Origin: Cristatella mucedo | Taxonomy: Eukaryota > Bryozoa > Phylactolaemata > Cristatellidae | Direction of reading: 5' to 3' | NCBI GenBank assembly: GCA_009760855.2 | Contig: WPIO01000006.1 | Location: 7,343,501 to 7,407,500 of the forward strand | Length of the DNA stretch: 64,000 nt | In this document: piece by piece, positions 1 through 12,260 of the stretch | Numbering within the stretch: the first letter of the stretch is position 1 | How the letters are laid out: each line of letters opens with the position of its first letter | The notes under the pieces: model-generated | Told to the model about the DNA's origin: nothing | Databases searched by the model: none | Seen by the model: only the letters and a program-made list of their open reading frames with translations | Translations under genes and position numbers: made by a program

Positions 1-304
1 CAACCTTCGGCTGACTCAGTGAGTGCCTGACTTCGTCGATATAGCAGCGAGCCGGTAATACAAGGGCAGAACAGCAATCTCACAAGGGTGATTGCAAGGA
101 AATGGCAACGTTCAGGTAGTAGAGGTGCGATCATCAGGGTCTGCTAAATGGGTGTGCACACAACGTGGCCAACAGAGGCTTTATTGAATCTTCCATAGAA
201 TTACCTAGCTGAGCAGACTCGGTCGGTACTCGAAAAGCTCAGCAGATCCCGGAAAGAGCGGCCTACGTGCTTTTTTCTCTGCTAATCAGATCAGAACTAC
301 AATA

Positions 305-307
<3 letters not shown>

Positions 308-349
<42 letters not shown>
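308..349. repeat. (TA)n microsatellite
   Basis: Uninterrupted TA dinucleotides. The surrounding 1-600 region shows no gene I can support. Confidence 0.95.
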
Positions 350-350
<1 letters not shown>

Positions 351-634
351 GCAGGCAAGCGATGGCTGCAAAGCAACGGTGGCCATATTCCTTGCCGAAA
401 CAGAAGCAGAAACTGCCGTTTGCCGCACGGTCTAATAAAGCCGCGAAAGCTTCGGGGCGATGACCCCGTGACTTCACAGAAGCTCACCCAGGGACGACCA
501 CGGTGGGCCTCACGTAACCACCACCCCCACCCAGAGAATAGGCAGAGCCGTGCCAACGACCGGTACAAGCAGTGGCGTGTTCAGGTCTTGATCTATTGCA
601 GGCTCCACCGCTCCCCTGGCCGGAAGCTGGAGCC

Positions 635-775
635 CTATTCGCTAGATTTTGCATTTGGGTCCGGCTTCCCAGCACGTGATGCCGACATGCTTGTGCGAAT
701 GTCCACAGGAGGCATGCTTTGGATCAAGGTGCTTGACTCGCTGGACTCGCTTTCCTCCTCCTCGACTGTAGGAAG
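635..775 (-). CDS. Possible terminal exon of an unidentified host gene
   Basis: The minus strand reads an acidic, serine-rich stretch (a run of E followed by SESSESS) that ends in a stop at 635. A plausible splice acceptor (ACCACAG) lies immediately upstream at 776-784, after a pyrimidine-rich tract, and the exon is then exactly 46 codons plus stop. Further upstream on the same strand (about 850-940) is another open, serine/alanine-rich stretch that may be part of the same gene. No domain is recognised. It could be a chance open frame; the assignment rests only on composition and the splice-site match. Confidence 0.28.
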   Translation of the reverse strand, partial: LPTVEEEESESSESSTLIQSMPPVDIRTSMSASRAGKPDPNAKSSE

Positions 776-1979
776 CTGTGGTATCAGACCCAGGGAGCAG
801 CACACAGAGAAATGCACGCAGCGGCCGGTGTTTAGTTCGATGGACCAGCTTTCCTCGTCAGATGTAGTAGCAGCACTGGCAGTGGCAGAGGCACTAGCAC
901 CGGTCGGAGCATATTTCGTAGGGTATAGCTGTGCACAATCAAATAGATCAAACAACCACACCCTCAACTCAAAGTATAGAGGTTGGATCTGCAATGCAGC
1001 AGCAATTCACAGCAGCATTAGAAGCAGGCAGCAGAAGGCAACCACTGCAGCAAACAGAAGCAGGCAGTGGCAGCAGGAGCAGAAACTATTTTCTCAAGAG
1101 GACTGCGGTCATGCGAGAAGAAGCCATTGAACAGGCACTCTTGCGAAAGGGGCATACACCTCGTCTCAGTTGCAGAAAGCCGGTCTAGGGCAGGGTGCCA
1201 TCTTGGGTCTTATCCTTCTGAACCTGGGCAACTTCCACCACCTGTGCTGCTGCAACAGGCAGGGGCAAGCACGTGTGAGCAGTTGGCTTTGGCCGGCCAC
1301 CACTAGATTGGTGCGACACACAGGTAGGGCCGTGCTGCTGTAGCTTGAAGTAGCGTGGCCACATCGGGGAGGAGGTCGCATCACGGCGTTTGCACACCTT
1401 CGGTATCTTTAGCATCTTCACTGGAGCAGGCCTGGCAACGTAACTTGGGAGTGGCACATTCTCAGAGAAGGTTAACCGAGGACATGTGAATCACAAAGTG
1501 ACAGTAATGGGCAATACAGGATCACTCATTGCAGGGCTCGAACCAACGAACTGGGTTGTGAAGAGTGAAAGCGTTATCGACGAGCAAAGACTATGCAATC
1601 TGCCTCAAAATGTGCCTCTCTGTCCTTACGTATGGTGACAATGTGCATGCTATCTCTAGCCATATTGAATTGCTTCCTTCACAGCATATTAAAAGTGCCT
1701 ATACAGAGATTTAGTTCTCGGTAGACACACTACAAATGTCTAACTAACATTATTACTATTACTGTTGCATGTACCGCTGCAGGCATTTCGGCATTCTACA
1801 GCAATCGAATGACGGTCACCGTGATTATTGAGTACAAATAAGCAAACCCTTGTAACCAGGAGTTTTCGGCAGAAGGCCAGAATATGTTGAGAGGGCACCT
1901 GTGCAATATGCTTAAAACAATCAAAAAGATCTTCACCTTACAAATAAAGCATAGCACGATATTAATGAATGAGACACGA

Positions 1980-2532
1980 CAGACCACGTGGAATGCTTGC
2001 TGACCAAGGAAGTAGCAACCACCCCAGTTCTCGGGCGTGCCACGAATTCATACAGGCCAAATGCAGACGGTGGCTCCAGCTTGCTCCATTCTTCGTCGTC
2101 ATTTTCGTCAGCAGCAGCAGCAGCAGTAATGCCTCCGACTGTCCGCTGTCCTTCCTGACGATCCTGACCTTGAGGACTCCATGAGAAGTAGGCCATTAGC
2201 ATTCGCTGAAGATCTAGCAGCTCGACAGGTGTAAGCGCAACCTGTCGGACCGCCCGCCGACGGCTGCTCAGCAAGGATCTGAGCCTGTACACGGCGCCCC
2301 TCAGTGCCGACAAGGTTCGCTCGATCACCGGCTTCCGAGCCGGTCTTGAAGGCAGCCGTCGGTTCCGAAAGCTTGCCAGCTGTGGTAGTACGCCAGCCAA
2401 GGGCAGTTTCATTCGGCCTGGCTCTTTCTCAGCTTGCTGCCCTGGACCTGATGTAACGAACGTGCAGACTGCTCGCTGAGCACCAGCAGAGGCCACTGCC
2501 AGGCAACGGTGACACCGGGTGCGTTCGATCAA
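1980..2532 (-). CDS. Possible internal host exon, unidentified
   Basis: A minus-strand open frame of about 180 residues is arginine/leucine-rich in the middle (LRSLLSSRRRAVRQVALTP) and acidic toward the end (ADENDDEEWSKLEPP). Its composition and GC content are higher than the flanks and look like coding DNA rather than repeat. The open frame runs on through AT-richer sequence after about 2,020, so the true 3' edge is probably a splice donor near there. I recognise no family. It lies on the same strand as the other exon-like islands in the left half of the window. Confidence 0.28.
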
Positions 2533-2688
2533 GCAATGGCGTGCTGGAGCATGAATGATGTGGGAGGCTCTGTGCTGATGGCAGCAGGATTTCTATGATT
2601 CGCTGACATTCTCACTATGAGTACAAGCGTCTAGTGGCTGCGAGCATCACATTACACCCACTATGCAGACAAAGAGAGGTAAAGAGAG

Positions 2689-2929
2689 ATAGTGAGAGAG
2701 AGAGAGAGACAGAGACAGAGAGAAATGGAGAGAGAGTGAGTGATGGAATAAGAGTGAGCCATGAAGAGAGAGAGAGAGATTGAGAAAGAAGGAAGGAGTG
2801 AGAGTGAGAGAGAGAGAAAGATAGAAAAAAATGAAAGGAGAGACAGAGACAGAGAAAGAAAGAAAAAGAGAGAGAAAGAGAGAGCAAGAGAGGAGAGACA
2901 GAGACAGAGACAGATAGAGAACGAGAGAG

Positions 2930-3008
<79 letters not shown>

Positions 3009-3170
3009 GACAGAGAGAGAGACAGAGAGAGAGAAAGAGAGAGGGAGAGAGAGACATAGACAGAAAGACAGAGACCGACAGAGACAGACTGGCAGACTGA
3101 CAGACAGAGACTGTCAGACAGAGAGAGATACCGAGATAGAGAGAGAGACACACAGGGGAAGGGGGAGAGA
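2689..3170. repeat. Purine (GA)n tract with imperfect units
   Basis: About 480 bp of almost pure A/G on the plus strand, mostly GAGA with scattered AGAC units. The core at 2,936-3,000 is perfect (GA)n. Long open frames here in several frames are low-complexity artefacts. Confidence 0.95.
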
Positions 3171-3228
3171 TGGATGGATGGATGGACGGACGGACGGACG
3201 GACGGACGGACGGACGGACGGACGGACG
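3171..3228. repeat. (GGAT)n then (GGAC)n tetranucleotide repeat
   Basis: Four GGAT units are followed by about a dozen GGAC units, directly after the (GA)n tract. One microsatellite has evolved from its neighbour by point changes. Confidence 0.92.
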
Positions 3229-3764
3229 ATATAGATAGATATAGAGAGATAGATAGGGATAGACAGATAGAGTGAGACTGAGTCGTTAATACGTCTGCCA
3301 CGCCTGCTCAATAAAACCTCATCCATGTTTAGGAAGAAGCCAGCCTTTTTCTCACTTGTTCGTCGTGGCCATAAGAAGTAGCTTTTGGAGCTACATCATT
3401 GGCATTAGCAGTGAAACGCATATTGTTTTATCATCTTATTAATACTCTGCCGGCAAATCTCTGGTGTCATTTAGATCTCTATGCTGTCAGCGCTTGCTGC
3501 TCGATGTCTGGCCGCAGCAAAGCCCAATCAATCGATGCAGCTGCAGATGCTGGAGGCATCTTTGCGCACCGTGTCTCCACTGCGACAAGGGGGGGGGGCT
3601 CACCATTGGCCTGGAGGTTGGAGGGCAGAAAGGTACCTCTGCAGGACAGCGTCAGCTTTCACCTTGGTGAGAATTGACTTACAGTGGCCTGCAATAAATT
3701 TCGGATTTCCTTTGCCTGGATTTCTTCGTGGCTCAAGCTGAGCTCGTCAGTGTCGGCATTTCCG

Positions 3765-3890
3765 TGGGCATGCATGCCTACTCTATCAAGGTCTGGCCGC
3801 GAGGTCGTGGTTTCGAACCCTGAGACACATGTGAGGCGCCTGGATAGAGATTAAGTTCTCTTAGGGCGCTATACAAACGACTTATATTCA
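3765..3890 (+). mobile_element. SINE-B copy (tRNA head, LINE-like 3' stem-loop)
   Basis: The second half of a tRNA-like head is present, with B box GGTTTCGAACCC and the usual lead-in CAAGGTCTGGCC. It is followed by the SINE-B tail, in which GCGCCTGGATAGAG pairs across AACTTAAT-type sequence with AGGGCGC. The A-box half is damaged. Confidence 0.7.
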
Positions 3891-3939
3891 TTTTCATTTG
3901 CTGGTTACCGTGACCAAGACCCTAGCGGCACTAGGCATC

Positions 3940-4022
3940 GCGTGGTGAGAGATTTAGTTCTCAGAGGGTCTGAGATTTCCTTCTACTATATCAAATGTAT
4001 TATTATTACTAATTATTGTTAT
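3940..4022 (+). mobile_element. LINE/SINE 3' tail remnant
   Basis: It contains GAGATTTAGTTCTC followed by CTATATCAAATGT and an ATT-rich tail, the degenerate 3' stem-loop of the LINE family 1/SINE-B group. No body sequence is left. Confidence 0.55.
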
Positions 4023-4398
4023 TAAGCGGCATTGCTGCTGCTCGAGAAATAAGCACACGCGGCTCGAGCGCAGAGCATGCTTGAACTGGTTACTGGTAAG
4101 CTTTGAAGCCATCCACCGGCGACAATAACACGTTCGGTCAGGTCTTTTGTTAAGCAAACTGCGACTGGATTTGGTCATTAGTGGCGAGCCACTTGGTGCA
4201 CTGTCCTGTGATGCTAGCTAATCACCCAGAGCCCTCCAGCTTGCAGTTAAATGGATTGAGGCCCCCAGCAGGACCGGACTGGCTGCTGCCTACGCGCCTG
4301 CTCTGCTGACTTTCATTTGGAAACTTGGCGACCTGCTGCATTTTCAGCCAGGCACCAGCCCTTCATGGGCTTGAGCAAAAAATACTGACTGCGACCGA

Positions 4399-5418
4399 TC
4401 AAGCACATTTTCCTATCGAGCAGCATGCTCGGGATTGGTGGCACAGGAGGCAGCGCCAAATACCGGCCAATGCAACGGAATCCATGCCTCCGGCCGTCCC
4501 CTTCAGCTCCTGCTCCTCCGTCAGCTTCCGGTCAGCGTCGTCTGTTCCACGGTTGCCTTGCATGCCATCTCGTTCTGCTCCTGCTGCTGTGGCCAGCGGC
4601 TGACTGCCACCGGCGGCCCCTGATCCTGATTCCCTGTTGGGCTGCTTCATCTGCTGCTGCTGCTGTGGCTTCTCAGCTTTGCCGATCTGCCTCCCATCGA
4701 CGAGCGGCTGCTGAGCCGGTTCGGGGTCACCTGGAGGCATGCGTGTGACGAGAGCGAGAGCCTTCTCTCTCTCTCTCTCTCTCTCTCTTGCAGCAGGCCA
4801 CTTGCAGCGCAGTGCTTTTCTGGCCCCGCTAGCCCCCTCGCTGACGTAGGCATGCGAATGAGCTGATCTGGCGGGCGAGCCATAAAGCGTACAAGGCGGC
4901 CGCCGCCGGCGCTTACCATCCTCGGCACCTGCCAACAACTTCGGCTCCTTGCCCTGATGCTCGCTCAGCGCTGCTGCTGCTGCGGCCGTGCAGTGGCCGT
5001 CGCCGGCTTTCACCTCCTGGATCAGCGCTTCGACGAGCTGCTGCGTCTCGGCTGCCATACCGACTGCGGCGAGAGCAGCAGCCAGCGCCGACTCGAATGC
5101 AGGCACGACGTCACGTCCGCAGAAGAAAGCAGAAGCCGTGCTGCGAAGGCCGAGCTTGTGAAGTGGCTGTGCCTTCGTACGGTTTGCTGCGCTGAGCTCT
5201 CTCGCCGTCCATTGTCTTCGGCTGACGAGAAGCCGTCTCGCGCCGGCTCTCATTGGCCTGCTTGTGCAGCAACGCTGGCTTCGTCTGCTCGAGAGCAAGG
5301 CGCCCAGTGTCGCTTCTCTGAGGCCTACGGGGCTGCCATCTTCCTCCTGTCTCCTCTTCACTCCGCCGGAAAGAGCTGCAGCAGCCATGCAGCAGGGCCC
5401 AACGCACAACTGCAGCAA
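4399..5418 (-). CDS. Possible GC-rich host exon(s), unidentified
   Basis: The minus strand holds a long open frame through GC-rich, CpG-containing DNA. The stretch at about 4,800-5,110 has the most protein-like character (ESALAAALAAVGMAAETQQL, then a basic KRRRR cluster). Toward the 3' side it becomes glutamine-rich (EKPQQQQQMKQP), with an internal (CT)n microsatellite at 4,767-4,790. The frame is too long to be fully chance at this GC content, but it may be several exons plus intron. No family is recognised. Confidence 0.25.
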   Translation of the reverse strand: MLQLCVGPCCMAAAALSGGVKRRQEEDGSPVGLREATLGALLSSRRSQRCCTSRPMRAGARRLLVSRRQWTARELSAANRTKAQPLHKLGLRSTASAFFCGRDVVPAFESALAAALAAVGMAAETQQLVEALIQEVKAGDGHCTAAAAAALSEHQGKEPKLLAGAEDGKRRRRPPCTLYGSPARSAHSHAYVSEGASGARKALRCKWPAAREREREREKALALVTRMPPGDPEPAQQPLVDGRQIGKAEKPQQQQQMKQPNRESGSGAAGGSQPLATAAGAERDGMQGNRGTDDADRKLTEEQELKGTAGGMDSVALAGIWRCLLCHQSRACCSIGKCA

Positions 5419-5492
5419 ATGTAAAGCGCCTAGAAAGAGATTAAGTTCTCTGAGGGCGCTTTATCAAGTGCAATATTATTATTATTATATTA
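5402..5492 (+). mobile_element. LINE family 1, 3' tail only
   Basis: GCAAATGTAAAGCGCCTAG, the stem-loop, AGGGCGCTTTATCAAGTGC and (ATT)n match the 3' end of the longer family 1 copies at 8.2-8.85 kb and 30.9 kb. A severely 5'-truncated insertion. Confidence 0.85.
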
Positions 5493-6199
5493 ACGATGAG
5501 AGAAATGCCACGCGGAAGACAAACGCCGAGTGGCAAGAGTGGCAAGACGTCTGGACGCACGACATAGCGAAAGCAGGGTAAAGGTATGCACGGCTATCGA
5601 GGGATTGATTGGGCCTCACTGAAATGGTCTGAGCAGGGACAGAGGCTACCAGCAGCCATCCTGTGCTGCCACCCACCCCAAGCGCTGAGTAGTGATATCT
5701 GTGCCAAACGGTGCCTTGCCACCAATGCGCTGTTCGTGTGCCCATGTCGCTGCAGCTAATCTTCTTCTAGAACATACATTTGGAGGAACATATCAATATA
5801 AATGTGAGCACGAAAAGGGGACAAACTTACGCATGACTGCCAAGTTATTTCATAATTTTCTTCCTCAAAATTGAGAAGGTAGAAGAATTATCAGGCAATG
5901 CTCATGCAACTAGTCTTGAACAAACGATTGCTCAGAAGCCACTTTCGTGAAAGGAACGTCTGAACAGGAAGGTCTAGACATTAGAGTGCATACATCTAGG
6001 CCAATTTTGGACACTTGAAGGTAAGAACACAATTAATTTAGAGTCAAGTGTGAGAATTTTTTCCATCTACAATCTCTGAAGAGCTATTAATATGATATTG
6101 ACAAATTCGCCACCGGCTACTGAACACAAGGAAGGGGGGAATTTTCAAAGACCTGCTTCATCAAAACCTGGCACAGACTGCCAACACAATGCATCTACG
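5493..6199. other. No feature seen
   Basis: Unique-looking, AT-leaning DNA. I see no supported gene or repeat. Confidence 0.5.

Positions 6200-6201
<2 letters not shown>

Positions 6202-6291
<90 letters not shown>
6202..6291. repeat. (GA)n microsatellite
   Basis: Perfect GA dinucleotides over about 90 bp. The 6,300-7,600 stretch that follows holds only short, unconvincing open frames. Confidence 0.95.
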
Positions 6292-6298
<7 letters not shown>

Positions 6299-7604
6299 TA
6301 TCTTCTAAGGATCTTTTGCTGCTTGAATCGGCATTCCTTTATTACTTTGATATATTTATAATGCTGTATGCAAGGGGAAAATGTCTTCATTGCTTTCTTC
6401 TTGTAATTCATTGCTCACTACTAACCTACCTATACATGTATACACGATATGCCCCCAGATCGATAAAGATTATTTTCGAAAAACAGATATAACAGCGATA
6501 GGATGCATTTTACAGTGGCGTTTGCAGAGAACACTGCAGAGGAAAACCTATCTCTGGTTCAGTTAATTTGTGCGATGAAAAAATTGAGCTTTCTGGCTTC
6601 GTCCATAAACAAAAATACTCAGAGCGTACGGACAAGAAGCAGGAAAGCCCGGATGTTTGCATTTAAGCCTAATGCCAAGGTTTGGTTAGAAAGGATGGTT
6701 GTTAGAGGTCTGATGGCGAGCACTAAGTAAAAACCATATTCCTTGGCGATTATATAGATTCTTGCACATAATGCCTCTTCAGAGTATGAAAATGGAAGGC
6801 TCACTCTTGAAAAGCTCTAGATAATGAGACTGCCACCTAGTGCGATTGCTGAAAATTCAGGCTCTCTATGCATGTATCCTAGTATCATTTTATTGCAGGT
6901 ATATGTGCTTCTTGCTACAGCACGCGACCAACGGGCATGCAAGCTTCATCGATGAGGTACTGCATCGTCCACGAGCAGAATTCTATGCCCACTGAAACGG
7001 TGAGTGGTGAACGGTGAAATGGTGAAAAGCGTTCTGTACAGGTTTTTGCTCTAAGTAGACGAGTGCTGGAGAAGTGCTGCCGGGTTAGCAATTTGGAATC
7101 ACATGAAGCACACGGTAAACACTCAGCAAAGACGTTGCCAGGCCTCTCGACTTGAATCTCTCGGCGGAGCTTGAACAAGCTGGAAAATCAGCTCTTGAGG
7201 AGCAGCAGTTTTTGATAAAGAGTCACTGGTAGCTGTGGCTGACTATTGATGATATTTAAGAAGTGGTGATGTTGCTCAAGAGACTGTTGGCGTAAGTTGA
7301 GAAGCCCTCCTAAAAATGCACGAATGAAGGCTATTTTAAGAAGTAACGTTAAATTGTCTGACTGCAGCAGCCACAGTCTGGTGTACATTGCCACTTTTCA
7401 AGACGTAGAGAGCGAACTTGGTCAAGATTGACTATTCTCCATTTAAATCTTAAGTTGGACGGATTTGGAACGGTATCTGTACTTACAAATTTCTGAGGAT
7501 TTCTGTTCGTCTATTACATGAACAAGGATTTACCTCGATCATGAATACAATAAGTCATATGCTGGACCTGGGCTTAGTACAGGAGCTAATATACAATATA
7601 AGAT

Positions 7605-7738
7605 TCATTTTTATAGCTCCCAAGAGAACTCAATCTCTATTCAGGCGCTTCACATATGCCTCAGGTCTCGAGCCCATGACCTCAGCCAGACCTCGGTCGG
7701 GGCAAGCACCTTAACCGCTGGACCAATCCAGCTCGGTG
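7605..7738 (-). mobile_element. SINE-B copy, minus strand
   Basis: Read on the minus strand: tRNA-like head with A box TGGTCCAGCGG and B box GGGCTCGAG, then the conserved spacer ACATATG..GAAGCGCCTGAATAG and the stem-loop ending in TTGGGAGCTATA. It is directly followed on the plus strand by a SINE-A copy. Confidence 0.85.
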
Positions 7739-7885
7739 CTAACAATTTTTCTCCACGGCGAAAGCCGTAGGTTCGAATCCTGCAGTAGGCGATCCTTTAT
7801 TCCCGACTGCAAGTGGTGGTGATTGCCGTTAAGGCTCTTCTGCCGCTACATGAATGAGGCTGCACTACGAGCTAACCCTGTTTCT
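7739..7885 (+). mobile_element. SINE-A copy, 5'-truncated
   Basis: It carries the B box GGTTCGAATCC, then GGCGATCCTTTATT and the shared internal stretch GTTAAGGCTCTTCTGCCGCTA. These are the landmarks seen in the SINE-A copies at 11.1, 21.1 and 25.9 kb. Confidence 0.75.
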
Positions 7886-8185
7886 TTCTTTGCAATGTGA
7901 ATGAATTGATAACCCGATGATAAGCTCTGAAATTGACGAAGAAGTCCATCCTACTGTGATTATCATTATGTAACGGGCTCAATTTTTGTCCTTAGGTACG
8001 ATATGAGTTTTCCTAATCTTGTATGCATAAAATAAATTTAAAGCAGATATCTGGTATTTTGTATGAGCCGGCAAAGAACTCAAGCATTTGCTACTTGCAA
8101 TCGGTGGGCACTTTAAGTGTCAAACAGATAATACCACCCCTCTCCTTGTATATTAAGACATTACCCGGCCCATCATTCCAGTACC

Positions 8186-8852
8186 AGCATGTGCGATCAG
8201 ACGATTGCAGCTGGTGCAAAACTCTGCAGCTAGGCTTGTCTGTCGTGAGCGTCGCAGTTGCCACATTACTCCACTTCTCGCCGACCTGCACTGGCTACCA
8301 GTCAAGCAACGGATTGACTTCAAGGTTTTGTCACTCACTTTTAGGTCTCTTCATTCTATGGCTCCAGCCTATCTTTCAGATATACTACCCCATCAGGCAA
8401 AGCATCGTACCACTCGCTTTTCGGAATCCAACAGTCTAGAAATACCTCGTACAAACCTTAAATCCTTTGGAGACCGTGCATTTAGCTTGTATGCTCCCAC
8501 AGCCTGGAACTCCCTCCCGACCTGCATCAGAACATCCCCTGACCTGACCACATTTAAAAGAAACTTAAAAACATACCTATTTAGGACAGCATTTAGTGGG
8601 TCCTTGTGATTCGTCCTCGATGTGCTTATGCGTGCTGACACTGTTCATGCTGCCACTAACCACATTTGCATGCTGACCCAGTGCATGTAACCCCTAACCA
8701 TGTTATTCATTTTGTTTGTTTTTTTCAAGCATGATTTTACTTACTATTCTATTGCGTATCACTTTGCAGCAAATGTAAAGCGCCTAGAAAGAGATTAAGT
8801 TCTCTGAGGGCGCTTTATCAAGTGCAATATTATTATTATTATTATTATTACC
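8186..8852 (+). mobile_element. LINE family 1, 3' fragment
   Basis: It encodes the C-terminal end of a CR1/L2-like reverse transcriptase ORF (LADLHWLPVKQRIDFKVL, PTAWNSLP, FKRNLKTYLFRTAFSGSL, then TGA). A 3' UTR with the repeated phrase GTGCATG..AACCAC, the stem-loop GCGCC..GGCGC and an (ATT)n tail follow. It is 5'-truncated; the upstream boundary near 8,186 is abrupt. The reading frame in this copy is open from 8,205 to 8,609. Confidence 0.9.
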
Positions 8853-8906
8853 ACCCACTACCCTGAGTAGCTCACTATGCTACCCCTTTGAGGAGGGATC
8901 AGCCGT

Positions 8907-8910
<4 letters not shown>

Positions 8911-9001
<91 letters not shown>
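8911..9001. repeat. (GA)n microsatellite
   Basis: Perfect GA repeat ending in a short (CAG)n. Confidence 0.95.
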
Positions 9002-9002
<1 letters not shown>

Positions 9003-9039
9003 AGCAGCAGCAGCAAAACAAAACTCGAGAATCAATGAT

Positions 9040-9700
9040 AGTGATAATAATAATATTAACGCATTTGATAAAACGCTGTCAGAGAACCCAGCCTCTTTCT
9101 AGGCACTCTACGATTGCTGCAAAGGAAGCACGATAGAATTGTTAATGATCCCATGCTCAATAAACTACAATAATAACCTTGTTAGAGCTGATATGCACAG
9201 TGTCAGCATGTAAGTGTAGTCAGTGGCACCATGCAATAGTGTCAGCAAGCGTATGCACATAAAGCACGAATCACAGGGACAAACTAAATGCTGTCGTAAA
9301 TAGATACATTCTGTTGTTTTTTTAATGTAGGCACGTCAGGAGATGTTATGACACAGGTCGGGAGTGAGTTCCAGGCTTTGGGAGCATTAGAACTAAAGGC
9401 GTGGTCAATGAAGGACTTGAGATTTGCACGAGGTATAGGTAAACAGTTAGATTCCGATAAGCAGGTGATATGATGCTTAGCCCTATTGGGAGAGTAGATC
9501 TGATAGGTAGGCTGGGGCCAAAGACTGAAGGGACCTGAAAGTGAGTGAAAAAACCTTGAAGTCGATGCGTTGCTTGACTGGGAGCGAGTGCAGGTTGGCG
9601 AGAAGTGGTGTAATGTGGCAACTGCGATGCTCACAACAGACAAGCCTAGCTGCAGGTTTGCACCAGCTGTATGAGTGCACTGGCCAGTAGACCTGCATGC
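9040..9700 (-). mobile_element. LINE family 1, 3' fragment, diverged
   Basis: Minus-strand homologue of the 8.2 kb copy: (AAT)n tail, stem-loop, 3' UTR, then the C-terminal reverse transcriptase region (LANLHSLPVKQRIDFKVF and AKHH...SESNCLPIPRANLKSF). Several substitutions and frame breaks mark it as older than the other copies. Confidence 0.85.
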
Positions 9701-10361
9701 AGTGAGTTGCAAAAGACATTTCATATCTGGATTCGAATTTCACCGACGTAGCTGAGGAGAGAGACATAAACTCATAACAGCTATCGGTCGTTTGTACCGC
9801 ACAATGCTAGTATTAAACCTCTTTTCGTGTGCTTTAAAACTGACTGAAAGGGAAGCAGCGGTCAAGGTTTATTGACCTACACGAAACCGTGCATTGAAAA
9901 GCCACAAACCAGCGCCAGTGCCAGTGTTTGAGCCAGTGTGTTAAACCACACAACAAGAGGCCGTCTGGTTGGACCTGCTGTTAGCGGCATGCACTGAATC
10001 AGACTCTGTTAATCGAGCAATGCATATAGCAATAAAAAAAGACAAGTTCACTTCAATAAAGGGCAAGATGAGCGAAACTGGGGTATCTTTCAGGCTCTAT
10101 CGCGTAGCCAAATGTTTGGAGGCATCGTACGCGCTTAGCTGCCTTTCGCGCCGACAAAGAACCTTTTCATTTTGAGACGCGTCCAAGTGATTTTCAGTAA
10201 GAAATGCTACTCTCGCGCTCACACTTAATTATAAGCTACTAACTTCCTAAACTATAATCCGGACTTATTAATTCACTTTCCTTTATTGTGTGATATGAAA
10301 TATTTGGGCTGAAGTTTGTGCATTGAAAGCAGTATAGACTTGAAATGCATGCAAGGAAAGG

Positions 10362-10362
10362 T

Positions 10363-10397
<35 letters not shown>
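10362..10397. repeat. (TA)n microsatellite
   Basis: Uninterrupted TA dinucleotides. The flanks at 9,700-10,360 and 10,400-11,000 show nothing I can support. Confidence 0.93.
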
Positions 10398-10400
<3 letters not shown>

Positions 10401-11009
10401 GCACATCTATACATTATTGTATATATTTCTCTGATACAGCAAATATCTAGGCGAGGCTCTGTTGCGCTGGGACAGCTGCAACGTGATATTTGGTGGCCGG
10501 CTGGGCACATGAGCTTGACCTATAGTCTTGCCTGGATATGCGATGACGCCGCGTATCCTAGGTTTTGTGACCTGAAGTTGGATGAACAAGTAGTGAGTGG
10601 TGGGGGTTCAAAGCTTTTAGTCTCACCCAGTAATGCATCCCGACGGATGTCGGTCGTTCGCCGACGATGCGGTCACCCACGCATTGCAACGAGAACACCC
10701 GTCCTCCGTGAGCTGACGCCCTCAGCGGGCTGAGATGGGCTACGCTCAAAATGAATCTCCATTACTGCAGCCGATGTCGTAACGGTTTCGTTTCGGATGG
10801 TGCTTGCATGAATTGCAGCAGTCTTCCAGATTTCTTCGGTCAGAGAGAGTCCTCTCACTTTCGGAAGGCTGGCTTCACGTTTCTGACGTCCCACTCCCTA
10901 GCCCTATGTATCTAGGGACCCCAGTAGTAGTTCTGTTCAGTTCTCCCGTTGTTATTTGCGCATGCAATGTTGCTATGGTGAGCCTCGATAACGCACTAGG
11001 TAAAGCGGT

Positions 11010-11086
11010 TACTCCTAAATGTCAAGTGCCTAGACAGAGATTGAGTTCTCTTAGGGTGCTATATCAAATGTATTATTATTATTATT
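11010..11086 (+). mobile_element. LINE family 1/SINE-B 3' tail remnant
   Basis: CAAGTGCCTAGACAGAGATTG pairs through the usual loop with CTCTTAGGGTGCTATATC, followed by (ATT)n. Only the tail remains. Confidence 0.75.
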
Positions 11087-11245
11087 ACTATTCACGACCT
11101 CGGTCCCGAGTTGGTGGGTTCGAATCCTGCGGCTGGCGACTCTATATGCATTCTGACATCTGCCGCAAGCAGTGGCAATAGCCTTTTAGGCTTTCCTGCC
11201 GCTGGTACAAAAAGAGCCCGTTAAATCAGCGAGTTCTTTATTCTC
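11087..11245 (+). mobile_element. SINE-A copy
   Basis: CACGACCTCGGTCCC, the B box GGTTCGAATCC, GGCGACTC, GCCTTTTAGGCTTTCCTGCCG and AGAGCCCGTTAAATCAGCGAG match the SINE-A landmarks. It lies immediately 3' of the LINE tail at 11,010, which suggests insertion into an older element. Confidence 0.8.
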
Positions 11246-12260
11246 TATTTCATTTTGTCATGAAGAGGCTCAATCAAACTGCCACTCGCGCTGCCCTAGC
11301 CCGGCAATACAGTAGCAGAGACAGAGTGTGTTGTGAAATCATGAGCAGACGTTTAAAGACGTGGGCAAGGTTCTATCTCCAGCCGACTTTGAAGTGGAGC
11401 GTGGCGAAATAGCTTGCAGGCCTTAGCCGAGCTCTATACTGACCGAGCGTCTGCAACTGGAGACGCTAAGCTTCAGCAGCTGTCAATATCCACCGCCTTC
11501 ATTGCACGCCTTGCTAAGATTTATAAGGTTGGTAACGCAAGGTACCCGTCTAGCGGAATTGCAAGATGGTCGTGCTTGCATTCATGGAAGCGTGCTAATA
11601 TCGTCATTTTCACTTAGATATATGGGGTGCAAGAATTAATAACGCTAAAGAGTGCCTTTTTGTTTGTCCGAACTCACTTAGGCTAACACTTATGGCGGCC
11701 ATGTACCTTGGTGCGAATGGAAACCGCGAAATTATTGTCTTTGAAGCTAAGAATCTTAGCACGAACGCAAGTCCACAAGTAGCAACTCAGAATGGCAGGC
11801 AGAATGGAACGCTCGCTCGGCCAAACAATGACGGTGCTATTGACGGCAGTCGTCGGGTGCTGAGAGAGTCTACATATGCCCGCATTCGGGACAGGCGTTA
11901 TGCTATTTATTACGTTTATTCATTATTTCTTACAGTACGCCATTTCCCGCTGGAAACCCGCCGCAGCCCAAAGAGCCAGGCTGCAAGCCGCATGGCTGGC
12001 GCTAGTGAAAATGCCGTTCGATGCACCTTTCTTATGATAGTGGCGCGTTTTGAACGACTATGCAAGCACCGTAGCTATCTCCAGAAACTGTATATTATAC
12101 CGATGTTCGCGCGAGCGCACGCGAGCTCGCGGCCGCCCCGCCTTCGCTCCTGCTGTATCCTGGATCCGCCAGGCCTGCTTCCTACCTCCCGAAAGCGGCC
12201 CGTCGGCGACGGGCTAGGACGCCCTTGGACGGGCCCTGCACTTGAGCCTAGCGGAGCCTA

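Noticed and set aside
2615-3326. Long open frames on both strands rich in Ser/Leu or Arg/Glu
   Set aside because: They are translations of the (GA)n and (GGAC)n microsatellites, not genes.
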